Assembly (NCBI GenBank): GCA_023435335.1
Contig: JAEYRU010000028.1
Coordinates: forward strand, 1 to 26,373
From: Pseudomonadota bacterium
Lineage (GTDB): Bacteria; Pseudomonadota; Alphaproteobacteria; Rhizobiales; Rhizobiaceae
DNA: 26,373 bases
Reading direction: 5' to 3'
Shown here: positions 8,369-15,487 of the stretch, piece after piece
How the letters are laid out: each line of letters opens with the position of its first letter
How positions within the stretch are numbered: the stretch's first letter is position 1
The notes under the pieces: generated by a model
The model's input: only the letters and a program-made list of their open reading frames with translations
Told to the model about the DNA's origin: nothing
Database searches by the model: none
Made by a program: the position numbers and the translations under genes

Positions 8369-9556
8369 CTAGGCGAACCAGTCTTGCAGGAAACGCTCGT
8401 AGATGCGGGTCAGGGTCTCCAGATCGTCGAGCGCGACCCGTTCGTCGACCATGTGCATGGTCTTGCCGACCAGCCCGAACTCCACCACCGGGCAATGGTC
8501 CTTGATGAAACGCGCATCCGAAGTGCCGCCGGAGGTCGAAAGACCCGGTTTGCGGCCGGTCACGGCAGAGATCGAGCCCGACAGGGTGTCTATCAGCTTC
8601 TCGTCGCGGGTAAGGAAGACCGGGCTCGGGCGGTCGCGCCAGACCAGTTCGTAGTCGACCGGGTCCTCGCGCCCTTTCCGGACCCTCGTGTCGGAGGCGG
8701 CGCGGTCGAGCCGGTTGTGAATCTCGGCCTGGATCGTTTCCGCCGTCCAGGTGTCGTTGAAGCGGATGTTGAAGGCCGCCGTCGCCTTCGCGGGGATCAC
8801 GTTTGTGGCGGGATTGCCAACGTCGATTGTCGTGACCTCGAGATTGGTTGGCTGGAAGTCCGCTGTGCCCTCGTCATAGGCGGGGGACATCAGCGCCTCG
8901 GCCAGCGTAACGATGCCGCGCACCGGATTGTCGGCGAGATGCGGATAAGCGGCGTGTCCCTGGACGCCGTTGACGGTCACGATTCCCGAGATCGAACCGC
9001 GGCGGCCGATCTTGATCATGTCCCCGAGCGCTTCCGGATTGGTCGGCTCGCCGACAATCGCCGCATCCCAGCTTTCGCCCTTTGCCACGGCCCAGTCCAG
9101 CAGCTTTGTTGTCCCGTTGATCGAAGGGCCTTCCTCGTCGCCGGTGATAAGCAGGGAGACGGAGCCGGCCAGCTTGCCGTTCTTCTGGACGTGGCGGGCG
9201 ACGGCCGCGACGAAGCAGGCGATGCCGCCCTTCATGTCGACCGCGCCGCGTCCATACATCTCGCCGTTCTCGACAACCGCCGAGAAAGGCGCATGCCGCC
9301 ACGACGCCTCGTCGCCCGGGGGCACCACATCGGTGTGGCCGGCGAACATCAAATGCGGCCCGTTTCCGGACAACCGCGCGTACAGGTTCTCCACGTCCGG
9401 CGTCCCGCTTTCCGTGAAGACAGGACGGTCAACCGAGAAGCCGAGGGGCGAAAGCATGGCCTGCAGCGCCGCCAGCGCCCCCCCTTCGGAAGGCGTGACC
9501 GAGGGGCAGCGGATTAGCGTCGCAAGGTTGGCGGCGGGGTCTGTGGGCAGCGTCAT
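8369..9556 (-). CDS. dapE: Succinyl-diaminopimelate desuccinylase
   Basis: A 395-residue M20 metallopeptidase that hydrolyses N-succinyl-LL-diaminopimelate in the succinylase branch of lysine and peptidoglycan precursor synthesis. Zinc ligands and active-site residues sit in GHTDVVPPGD (His74), GRGAVDMKGG (Asp107) and GDEEGPSINGT (Glu141 catalytic, Glu142 ligand). The dimerisation domain is in the middle, and the C-terminal motif is STSGGTSDARFI. The ATG at 9556 is preferred over an in-frame codon at 9574 because the family begins at this point; no strong ribosome site is visible for either. It shares a strand with dapD, 0.6 kb upstream, with the DUF805 locus between. Confidence 0.97.
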   Translation of the reverse strand: MTLPTDPAANLATLIRCPSVTPSEGGALAALQAMLSPLGFSVDRPVFTESGTPDVENLYARLSGNGPHLMFAGHTDVVPPGDEASWRHAPFSAVVENGEMYGRGAVDMKGGIACFVAAVARHVQKNGKLAGSVSLLITGDEEGPSINGTTKLLDWAVAKGESWDAAIVGEPTNPEALGDMIKIGRRGSISGIVTVNGVQGHAAYPHLADNPVRGIVTLAEALMSPAYDEGTADFQPTNLEVTTIDVGNPATNVIPAKATAAFNIRFNDTWTAETIQAEIHNRLDRAASDTRVRKGREDPVDYELVWRDRPSPVFLTRDEKLIDTLSGSISAVTGRKPGLSTSGGTSDARFIKDHCPVVEFGLVGKTMHMVDERVALDDLETLTRIYERFLQDWFA

Positions 9557-9621
9557 GCGCGTTGGATATTGCAAAGCGCGGGCGCTGTCACGGGGCGCGA
9601 TGAGCGCACAGCGTCGGTCGT

Positions 9622-9987
9622 CTAGCGCGGTGCGTTGGTGCGCTCGCCGTATTGGTTAGGACCGGGCGTGCCGGGAAACAGGCAAAGTATAACGAAGGCG
9701 GCGATGGAGACGACCGGAATGAAAAGTGCCGCCGCGATGATGCCCGGCTTGTCGATGTCGTGGAGTCGCTTGACGCCCAGCGCGACATTCGACCAGAGCG
9801 AGGCAAAGAAGGTGATCACGAAGGCCGATTCCCAGGGGGATGTATCGAACCCGGCATCCTGCGCGACAACAGTACGGTAGAGGAAGAACGCCTGGATAAT
9901 CGCCAGAAGAAGGCCGGCGAGGAAGTAGGCCGCGCGGCTGACACGGCCCGAGAACCCGAAAAAGAGCCATAGGAACTGGTTAGGCAA
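9622..9987 (-). CDS. DUF805 membrane protein (TTG start or split by frameshift)
   Basis: A 121-residue protein with the DUF805 hallmarks FSGRVSRAAYFLAG, ALGVKRLHDIDKPG and a C-terminal FPGTPGPNQYGE, plus three or four hydrophobic segments. DUF805 proteins are small inner-membrane proteins of unknown function. The first possible start is a TTG at 9987 with no Shine-Dalgarno sequence. That TTG lies inside the end of a small upstream reading frame (9980-10090) that has a strong one. Removing one C from the CCCC at the junction would fuse the two frames. The N-terminus as it stands is therefore doubtful: either coupled translation, or an extended protein interrupted by a single-base insertion. 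Confidence 0.82.
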   Translation of the reverse strand: MPNQFLWLFFGFSGRVSRAAYFLAGLLLAIIQAFFLYRTVVAQDAGFDTSPWESAFVITFFASLWSNVALGVKRLHDIDKPGIIAAALFIPVVSIAAFVILCLFPGTPGPNQYGERTNAPR

Positions 9988-10090
9988 GGGGATCAGCCCG
10001 CGACTTGTCGACTAAAGCGTCCGCTACAGGGCGCGCGTTTCCATAATTGAACCGGCCTTCGGAATTCATGAGAAGGTGCGTCCGGTCCAT
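9980..10090 (-). CDS. 36-codon ORF in front of DUF805; leader peptide or missing N-terminus
   Basis: An ATG at 10090 follows an excellent ribosome site (GGAGGAG, about 7 bases upstream) and opens 36 codons starting MDRTHLLMNSEGRFNYGNAR and ending in TAA at 9980. The peptide is hydrophilic with no signal or membrane segment. Its last 8 bases overlap the first codons of the DUF805 gene in the +1 frame. The junction contains CCCC; with three Cs the reading would continue D-P-L-P-N-Q directly into the DUF805 protein. I think an N-terminal extension of the same protein is most likely, with a leader peptide as the alternative. Confidence 0.55.
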   Translation of the reverse strand: MDRTHLLMNSEGRFNYGNARPVADALVDKSRADPLA

Positions 10091-10133
10091 GCTGCCACTC
10101 CTCCAGAAAGGTTATCTCAACGCGATGCCCGCC

Positions 10134-10149
10134 CGCAGGCAAGCCTGCG
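10134..10149. terminator. Inverted repeat downstream of dapD
   Basis: CGCAGGC-AA-GCCTGCG is a perfect 7-base inverted repeat between the dapD stop (10167) and the small ORF start (10090). In RNA it would fold as a 6-bp stem with a 4-base loop. No T-tract follows in the dapD direction, so it may be a weak terminator, an mRNA-end stabiliser or an attenuating element before the DUF805 locus. Confidence 0.4.
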
Positions 10150-10166
10150 TCCGATCGCCTGAAAGA

Positions 10167-11021
10167 TCAATCGCGCAGAAGCTCGTTGATCGAGGTTTTT
10201 GAGCGCGTCTTCTCGTCCACCCGCTTGACGATGACGGCGCAGTAGAGGCCGGGGCCTGGTTCACCATTGCCCATCGGCTTGCCGGGCATGGTGCCGGCGA
10301 CCACCACCGAATAGGGCGGCACCTCCCCGTAGGTAACACTGCCAGTTTCGCGATCGACGATCTTGGTGGACTTGCCGATGAACACGCCCATGCCGAGCAC
10401 CGAGCCCTCGCGCACGATGCAGCCTTCGACAACCTCCGAGCGGGCGCCGATGAAGCAGTTGTCCTCGATGATGGTGGGCCCGGCCTGCATCGGCTCCAGA
10501 ACGCCGCCGATGCCGACGCCGCCCGACAGATGCACATGCTTGCCGATCTGCGCGCAGGAGCCGACCGTCGCCCAGGTGTCGACCATCGTCCCCTCGCCTA
10601 CATAGGCGCCGAGATTGACAAAGGAAGGCATCAGCACGGCGCCCGGCGCGATATAGGCGGAGCGCCGCACCACGCAGTTGGGCACCGCGCGGAAGCCGGC
10701 CTTCTCGAATTCGTTGGCCGACCAGCCGTCGAACTTGGAGGGCACCTTGTCCCACCAGACCGATTCCCCTGGACCTCCCCCCACGATCTCCATGGGGTTC
10801 AGCCGGAAAGACAGCAGCACTGCCTTCTTGAGCCACTGGTTGACCGTCCACTGGCCGTCCTCGCCGCGCTCGGCCACGCGGACCTCGCCGCGATCGAGAA
10901 GGGTGAGGGCCGTATCCACGGCGTCCCGAACCTCGCCGCGTGTGTCGACACCGATCTGGTCGCGCTCCTCGAACGCCTTATCTATTGTCTTCTCGAGAGC
11001 CGCGAAATCAGGTCTGGCCAT
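10167..11021 (-). CDS. dapD: Tetrahydrodipicolinate N-succinyltransferase
   Basis: A 284-residue enzyme that transfers succinyl from succinyl-CoA to tetrahydrodipicolinate, opening the succinylase route to meso-diaminopimelate and lysine. The N-terminal helical part includes AVDTALTLLDRGEVRVAE. The left-handed beta-helix of hexapeptide repeats is clear from about residue 105 (AYIAPGAVLMPSFVNLGAYV, GTMVDTWATVGSCAQIGKHV, VHLSGGVGIGGVLEP). ATG at 11021 is used, with GGAG 6 bases before it; the TTG one codon upstream is not needed. It is divergent from the LOG-family gene across 157 bases. Confidence 0.97.
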   Translation of the reverse strand: MARPDFAALEKTIDKAFEERDQIGVDTRGEVRDAVDTALTLLDRGEVRVAERGEDGQWTVNQWLKKAVLLSFRLNPMEIVGGGPGESVWWDKVPSKFDGWSANEFEKAGFRAVPNCVVRRSAYIAPGAVLMPSFVNLGAYVGEGTMVDTWATVGSCAQIGKHVHLSGGVGIGGVLEPMQAGPTIIEDNCFIGARSEVVEGCIVREGSVLGMGVFIGKSTKIVDRETGSVTYGEVPPYSVVVAGTMPGKPMGNGEPGPGLYCAVIVKRVDEKTRSKTSINELLRD

Positions 11022-11061
11022 CAAAAGCTCCGCTACACGCGCTGTTAAGGGGGAAACCGTA

Positions 11062-11078
11062 CTGTCCGGGCGGGACAG
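11062..11078. promoter_or_regulatory. Inverted repeat in the dapD / LOG divergent region
   Basis: CTGTCC-GGGCG-GGACAG is a 6-base perfect dyad with a 5-base spacer, about 40 bases upstream of dapD and 100 bases upstream of the LOG-family gene. It could be an operator for a dimeric regulator or a short hairpin in a leader. No known consensus is matched, and chance occurrence in GC-rich DNA is possible. Confidence 0.3.
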
Positions 11079-11178
11079 GCCCGAAAACCGCGCGGAAACT
11101 ATGCCAAGCGGTGGAGAGGGTCAATTGCAAGTCGCGCCGGGGGACGGCGCCAGCAGGCATGCGGGGAGTTCGATCGAA

Positions 11179-12021
11179 ATGAAGCCAAAGAATGAGAACG
11201 GCTGGACGCCGCTCCCTCATTCCGACGAGGACCTGCAACGCGCGCGCAGCGTGCCCGACACGCCGCAGACGCGCGCGCCGACCTATCGGCTGGCGTTCAG
11301 CGACGACGAGTTCATGACGCGCCGCGAACTGCGTCCAGTCCGACTGCAGCTCGAACTGATGAAACCGGAGATGACGCTAGCCGAGCGGGGCATCCGCTCG
11401 ACCGTCATCCTGTTCGGCGGCGCCCGCATCCCCGAACCGGGCGGGGCCGCCTGGGCGGCCAAGAACGAGACCCAGAAGAAAAACCTGCTGGCCAACAGCC
11501 GCTATTACGAGACCGCCCGCCGGTTCGCCCGGCTCTGCTCGCAGCACTCGGCGCAGTCTTACTATCGCGAATTCGTCGTGGTCACCGGCGGCGGCCCGGG
11601 GGTGATGGAGGCGGGAAACCGCGGTGCGGCCGATTGCGGCGCGCCATCGATCGGCTTCAACATCGTGCTGCCGCACGAGCAGGCTCCCAACCTCTACGTA
11701 ACGCCGGAACTCTGCTTCAACTTCCATTATTTCGCGATCCGCAAGATGCACTTCATCATGCGCGCCAAGGCAGTCGCGGTCTTCCCGGGCGGCTTCGGCA
11801 CCATGGACGAACTGTTCGAGACGCTTACGCTCATACAGACGGGGCGCATGGAGCGCGTTCCGGTGCTGCTGTTCGGCAAGGAATTCTGGGACCGCGCCAT
11901 CGACATCGACTTCCTGGTGGAACAGGGCACGGTGTCGCCGGGCGACGAACAACTCATCACCCATGTGGACGACGCCCAGGAAGCCTGGGACGTGATCGCG
12001 AAGTTCTACGAGATCGGCTGA
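11179..12021 (+). CDS. LOG-family protein (nucleoside 5'-monophosphate phosphoribohydrolase-like)
   Basis: A 280-residue protein with the lysine-decarboxylase-like 'Lonely Guy' Rossmann fold. VVVTGGGPGVMEAGNRGA (134-151) and PGGFGTMDE (203-211) are the signature. Family members hydrolyse N-glycosidic bonds of nucleoside 5'-monophosphates, releasing ribose 5-phosphate; some activate cytokinins. It is larger than the roughly 190-residue minimal LOG proteins, with a charged N-terminal extension of about 70 residues. Relatives of this size are common in alphaproteobacteria under the TIGR00730 label. The ATG at 11179 has GGGGAG 10 bases upstream. It ends 9 bases from a convergent lipoprotein gene. 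Confidence 0.9.
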   Translation: MKPKNENGWTPLPHSDEDLQRARSVPDTPQTRAPTYRLAFSDDEFMTRRELRPVRLQLELMKPEMTLAERGIRSTVILFGGARIPEPGGAAWAAKNETQKKNLLANSRYYETARRFARLCSQHSAQSYYREFVVVTGGGPGVMEAGNRGAADCGAPSIGFNIVLPHEQAPNLYVTPELCFNFHYFAIRKMHFIMRAKAVAVFPGGFGTMDELFETLTLIQTGRMERVPVLLFGKEFWDRAIDIDFLVEQGTVSPGDEQLITHVDDAQEAWDVIAKFYEIG

Positions 12022-12030
12022 GGCGGCGGC

Positions 12031-12630
12031 CTACCGCATCGTGAACTGGTGTTTCTCGATGAGGAGTTGCACCGCCCAGCCCTCGCCGGGTGCTCCCGTC
12101 ATGTCGTGGTGCTTCAGCTCGGCGCCGATGCCGCCCATCAGGAGACCTTCTGGGTCGCCGGGGATGCTCCAGCTGTGGGTGTCGGCATGGAACGTCAGGG
12201 CCTGGTCGAACCGCCCGCCCGGACCCGCCACGTAGGCATGCAGCAGACCCGCGGCGCCTTCCCTGACCTGATCCAGCTCGATCCAGTAGAGCGCCGGCCG
12301 GCCACGAAGCTCCAGTTCCACGCCGATCTCGAGGAACTGCGACTTGTGACGCGCGAAAACGTTGTCGAGCGAAATGCGTCGCGTCTTCACCGGCGCTTCA
12401 ACATCAAGGTGGATACGCCCCTCGTCGTCGGTCGTGAGAAGCTGCCCGGCCGACGGTTCGCGAGCGTCCGGCCCGCCACCTACCACGAGCCGTACGGGCA
12501 TCTGCTTCAGGGGAGCGCCCTGCATGTCGACGAACTGCGCGTCGACCCGCACCTTCTCCTCTGTAGCCTGCGCCGAGCAGCCCAGCAGCACCGCGAGGAT
12601 CCCCGAGAGCACGCCAACACGCTTCACCAT
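12031..12630 (-). CDS. Lipoprotein of unknown function
   Basis: A 199-residue protein. The start at 12630 gives a clean lipoprotein signal (MVKRVGVLSGILAVLLGC; lipobox LLGC, Cys18) and has GAGGGA about 8 bases upstream. The mature part begins with a beta-rich segment (KVRVDAQFVDMQGAPLKQMP, then LLTTDDEGRIHLDVEAP) of the kind seen in Ig-like or carboxypeptidase-regulatory folds, then a Gly-rich region and an acidic, His-containing C-terminus. I do not recognise the family. The upstream gene ends 11 bases before, and its stop overlaps this gene's ribosome site, so the two form an operon. Confidence 0.75.
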   Translation of the reverse strand: MVKRVGVLSGILAVLLGCSAQATEEKVRVDAQFVDMQGAPLKQMPVRLVVGGGPDAREPSAGQLLTTDDEGRIHLDVEAPVKTRRISLDNVFARHKSQFLEIGVELELRGRPALYWIELDQVREGAAGLLHAYVAGPGGRFDQALTFHADTHSWSIPGDPEGLLMGGIGAELKHHDMTGAPGEGWAVQLLIEKHQFTMR

Positions 12631-12641
12631 GAAACTGTCCC

Positions 12642-13616
12642 TCAGCAATCGTAGCTTTCCCGATAATTCACCGTGACGCCACGGATCGCGGCCAGCGCGG
12701 CCGCTGCGTCGCGCACGCCGGTGGAGCCGGCATAGTCGAATACGGACCAGTTCCCGACGTGCAGTTCGGACCTCCCTCCGCCTTTCGCCGGCAGCACGTG
12801 CCACCAGTCGATTTCTCGGGCGGCACCTTCGTCCCAGATCACGCTATCCCAGCGGGTGGAAAGGCAGTGCAGCTTCATGTGCGGGTTCGACCACAGGGCG
12901 AACATGCGCGGCGTCAGGCGCTCTGCCACGGGCTTCGGCGTGAGAAGCACGTCCGGTGCGGTCAGCGCGATGCTGGCCTCGCGCCGCAGCCGCGCCTTGC
13001 CCCTTGGCTCCGACCCGTCGCTGCGACACGCGTACTGGTTGATGCCGAGGGAAAAGGTGCGCACGGGCCCCGAGCCTTTCGCCGCCACCGCCAGCCCTTC
13101 GCAGGCAGAGCGCCACTCCGCCAGGAAGGGGGCGGCCGCAAGCTCGGTCGACCAGCTCAGCCAGAGCGTTCCAGCGGACATGCCTTCCGGCACCTCCCGC
13201 AGCGCTCCATAGATCGACAGGCCGACAGAGTAATCGTCGCGATCCCAGTTCGCATAGTAGCCGACGGCGTCCCACGGATCGGGCCGACCACTCACGTCCT
13301 CGATCTCCTCGCGGACGGGAGGTCCCAGCCTTTCCTTGAGCACGCCCGTCCAGAGGCCGGGCTCAACTGCCCCGCCTGCCGACGGAAGCAACTCATAGGC
13401 GAGGGAGGTCACCGGGCGCGAGAGCCCGTGGCCGGTCAACTGTGCCGAAAGCGTGCCGAAGCCCCAAGCCTGCCCGCAGGGCACGCGCAGGCTCGAGTAG
13501 CCGATCCTGCCGATGCCGGAGGGGCGCACGCCAACAATCCGGGCGGCGTCCGCCAGGCTGGTTCCCCAGGCGATCGGCTTGTCGTCGATCCGGAAGCCTC
13601 GTTCGAAGTCCATCAT
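12642..13616 (-). CDS. Hypothetical protein paired with the lipoprotein
   Basis: A protein of about 324 residues from the Met pair at 13616/13613; an ATG at 13649 is possible and no start has a good ribosome site. No signal peptide or membrane segment is evident, so it is probably cytoplasmic. It is Trp-rich. Notable stretches are FRIDDKPIAWGTSLADAARI near the start, DPWDAVGYYANWDRDDYSV in the middle and REIDWWHVLPAKGGG near the end. It has four cysteines, the last at the C-terminus (RESYDC). I recognise no domain. It is immediately upstream of, and probably co-transcribed with, the lipoprotein gene. Confidence 0.7.
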   Translation of the reverse strand: MMDFERGFRIDDKPIAWGTSLADAARIVGVRPSGIGRIGYSSLRVPCGQAWGFGTLSAQLTGHGLSRPVTSLAYELLPSAGGAVEPGLWTGVLKERLGPPVREEIEDVSGRPDPWDAVGYYANWDRDDYSVGLSIYGALREVPEGMSAGTLWLSWSTELAAAPFLAEWRSACEGLAVAAKGSGPVRTFSLGINQYACRSDGSEPRGKARLRREASIALTAPDVLLTPKPVAERLTPRMFALWSNPHMKLHCLSTRWDSVIWDEGAAREIDWWHVLPAKGGGRSELHVGNWSVFDYAGSTGVRDAAAALAAIRGVTVNYRESYDC

Positions 13617-13697
13617 GTCAGGATGACCGGCTGAATGGCCGCCGATCATACCGGGGCCGCTGCCTGCCGCAAGCCTGGCCGCCGTCGCTGGCGAAGC

Positions 13698-14423
13698 TCA
13701 GTCGGCACCGAGATCCGCCGCCGAAGCGGGCAGTATGTTCTCCAGGAAGGCCGCAAGGTGGTCGGTCACGAAATCGACGGCGTCCTCGAAGCCGGGATCG
13801 CGTTCCCATATCTCGGAAAAAGTCGGCTCGAAATTATGCGGGACGATGAGCACCGTCTTCATGCCAAGCGCCTTGGGCACCACCAGGTTACGTGCCAAGT
13901 CCTCGAACATCACCGCGTTAGGCCCGGCGACACGGTGCAGTTCGACGAACTTGTCGTAGGTCTGGCGTGCGGGTTTGGGCTGCATTCCGGCCGCAACGAT
14001 GTCGAAGATGTCGTCGAAATCTTCGAGGATGCCGAGTTGCCTCGCAGTGCGCTCGGCATGCCCGCGATCACCGTTGGTGAAAATGAACTTGCGGCCCGGA
14101 AGCGCACGGATCGCGGCGCCCAGCCTGGGGTCGGGCGCCAGCCACGAGTAGTCGATATCATGCACCTTCCGGAGGAAGTCGTCGGGATCGATTCCATGCA
14201 AGTCGATCAGCCCGTTCAATGTCGTCCCGTATTCCAGGTACAGTTGCTTCTGCAGCGCGCGGGCCTCATCCCGCGGCAACTGCAGCAGTTCCGATACATA
14301 GGCCGTCATCTTTACGTCTATCTGCCCGAACAGGTTCGAGTGATGCGGATAGAGCGTGTTGTCGAGATCGAACACCCAGTCGGTCACATGGGCGAAGATC
14401 TGGGGATCGGGCTGGTTGGTCAT
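13698..14423 (-). CDS. Pyrimidine 5'-nucleotidase-like HAD hydrolase
   Basis: A 241-residue HAD protein. Motif I is VFDLDNTLYP (nucleophile Asp19, acid Asp21), followed by the LYPHHSNLF loop typical of the SDT1/PHM8-like pyrimidine 5'-nucleotidase group. Motif II is FIFTNGDRGHAERTA, the motif III lysine is in QPKPARQTYDKF, and motif IV is VMFEDLARNLVVPKALGM. It probably dephosphorylates UMP, CMP or a related phosphate, but the substrate is inferred from family only. It ends 81 bases before the unknown gene on the same strand and is divergent from the DMT permease. Confidence 0.92.
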   Translation of the reverse strand: MTNQPDPQIFAHVTDWVFDLDNTLYPHHSNLFGQIDVKMTAYVSELLQLPRDEARALQKQLYLEYGTTLNGLIDLHGIDPDDFLRKVHDIDYSWLAPDPRLGAAIRALPGRKFIFTNGDRGHAERTARQLGILEDFDDIFDIVAAGMQPKPARQTYDKFVELHRVAGPNAVMFEDLARNLVVPKALGMKTVLIVPHNFEPTFSEIWERDPGFEDAVDFVTDHLAAFLENILPASAADLGAD

Positions 14424-14525
14424 GCTGTTCCGGAGGCTGCTTCCGTGGGGACCGTGCGAAAGGCCACCTTTGTCGCCCCGATGTCAATTCCCCTTCCGTG
14501 GCTGCCCGTGCCGGATCGCGTCGAC

Positions 14526-14554
14526 TTGCAACAATGGCGCGTACGGGTCTAAGA
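14526..14554 (+). promoter_or_regulatory. Possible sigma-70-type promoter for the DMT permease
   Basis: TTGCAA and CTAAGA are separated by 17 bases, ending 27 bases before the permease ATG. Match to the alphaproteobacterial housekeeping consensus is moderate, and the short leader makes it plausible but unproven. Confidence 0.25.
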
Positions 14555-14581
14555 ACCCCCGCCCTCCCTCGCCTGGTCCCC

Positions 14582-15487
14582 ATGGAACTCTGGATTCCCA
14601 TCACTATCGGCGCAGCCTTCCTGCAGAACCTGCGTTCCGCCGCGCAGAAGCAGTTGAAGAGCGTGATGGGCACGACCGGCGCCACCTTCGTGCGCTTCGG
14701 CTTCGGCTTTCCATTCGTGCTCCTGCTGGTCTTCCTGCTCAACCAGGTGTGGGATTATCCGGTGCCCGGCCCCAACGCCGTCTTCCTTTCATGGGCCACG
14801 CTCGGCGGGCTCGGGCAGATCGCCGCCACGTTCCTGCTCATCCATCTTTTCTCCTTCCGCAACTTCGCGGTCGGCACGGCCTATTCGCGCACCGAGCCCG
14901 CCCAAGCGGCCATCTTCGGCCTCGTCTTCCTCGGGGAGCGGGTGACGGCCGGCACGCTTGCGGCCATCGCCATCAGCGTATTCGGCGTGATGCTGATCTC
15001 GGTGGCGCATGAGGAGAAGAACTGGAGGAGCCTGTTCCGTTCGGTCGGCAGCCGCAATGCGCTGATCGGGCTGGCGTCGGGCACGCTGTTCGGCGTTTCC
15101 GCGGTAGCCTATCGCGCCGCGTCGCTTTCACTGGGCGGGCCGAATTATGCCATGCAGGCGGCCACCACGCTCGCCTGGGTTATTTGCTTCCAGACTGTGC
15201 TCATGTTCGGCTGGATGGTGTGGCGAGACCGCGCCGAGATCGGCCGCATCGCGAAGGCCTGGAAGCCCGCTCTGTTCACGGGCTTCGTCGGCGCCACCGC
15301 CTCGTTCGGCTGGTTCTCGGCGATGACGCTGCAGCAGGCGGCGGCGGTGAAGGCGCTCGCGCAGATCGAGCTCGTTTTCACCTTCGCGGTGTCGGTCCTT
15401 TATTTCCGCGAGAAGATCACGCGGATCGAGACGGTCGGATGCATCCTGATCGTGCTCGGCATCGTCGTGCTCGTGCTTCTCGGCTAG
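14582..15487 (+). CDS. EamA/DMT-superfamily permease
   Basis: A 301-residue inner-membrane protein with about ten hydrophobic segments in two EamA-like halves. Characteristic stretches are ATFVRFGFGFPFVLLLVFLL, NFAVGTAYSRTEPAQAAIFG at the end of the first half and QAAAVKALAQIELVFTFAVS near the end of the second. DMT permeases export or import small metabolites; the substrate is unknown. The ATG at 14582 begins at the first membrane helix, although the frame is open further upstream. Its TAG shares the CTAG tetranucleotide with the TAG of the convergent histidine kinase gene. Confidence 0.92.
   Translation: MELWIPITIGAAFLQNLRSAAQKQLKSVMGTTGATFVRFGFGFPFVLLLVFLLNQVWDYPVPGPNAVFLSWATLGGLGQIAATFLLIHLFSFRNFAVGTAYSRTEPAQAAIFGLVFLGERVTAGTLAAIAISVFGVMLISVAHEEKNWRSLFRSVGSRNALIGLASGTLFGVSAVAYRAASLSLGGPNYAMQAATTLAWVICFQTVLMFGWMVWRDRAEIGRIAKAWKPALFTGFVGATASFGWFSAMTLQQAAAVKALAQIELVFTFAVSVLYFREKITRIETVGCILIVLGIVVLVLLG

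Noticed and set aside
8138..9517. 459-codon plus-strand frame
   Set aside because: It is antisense to dapE and the membrane-protein gene, whose motifs are unambiguous.
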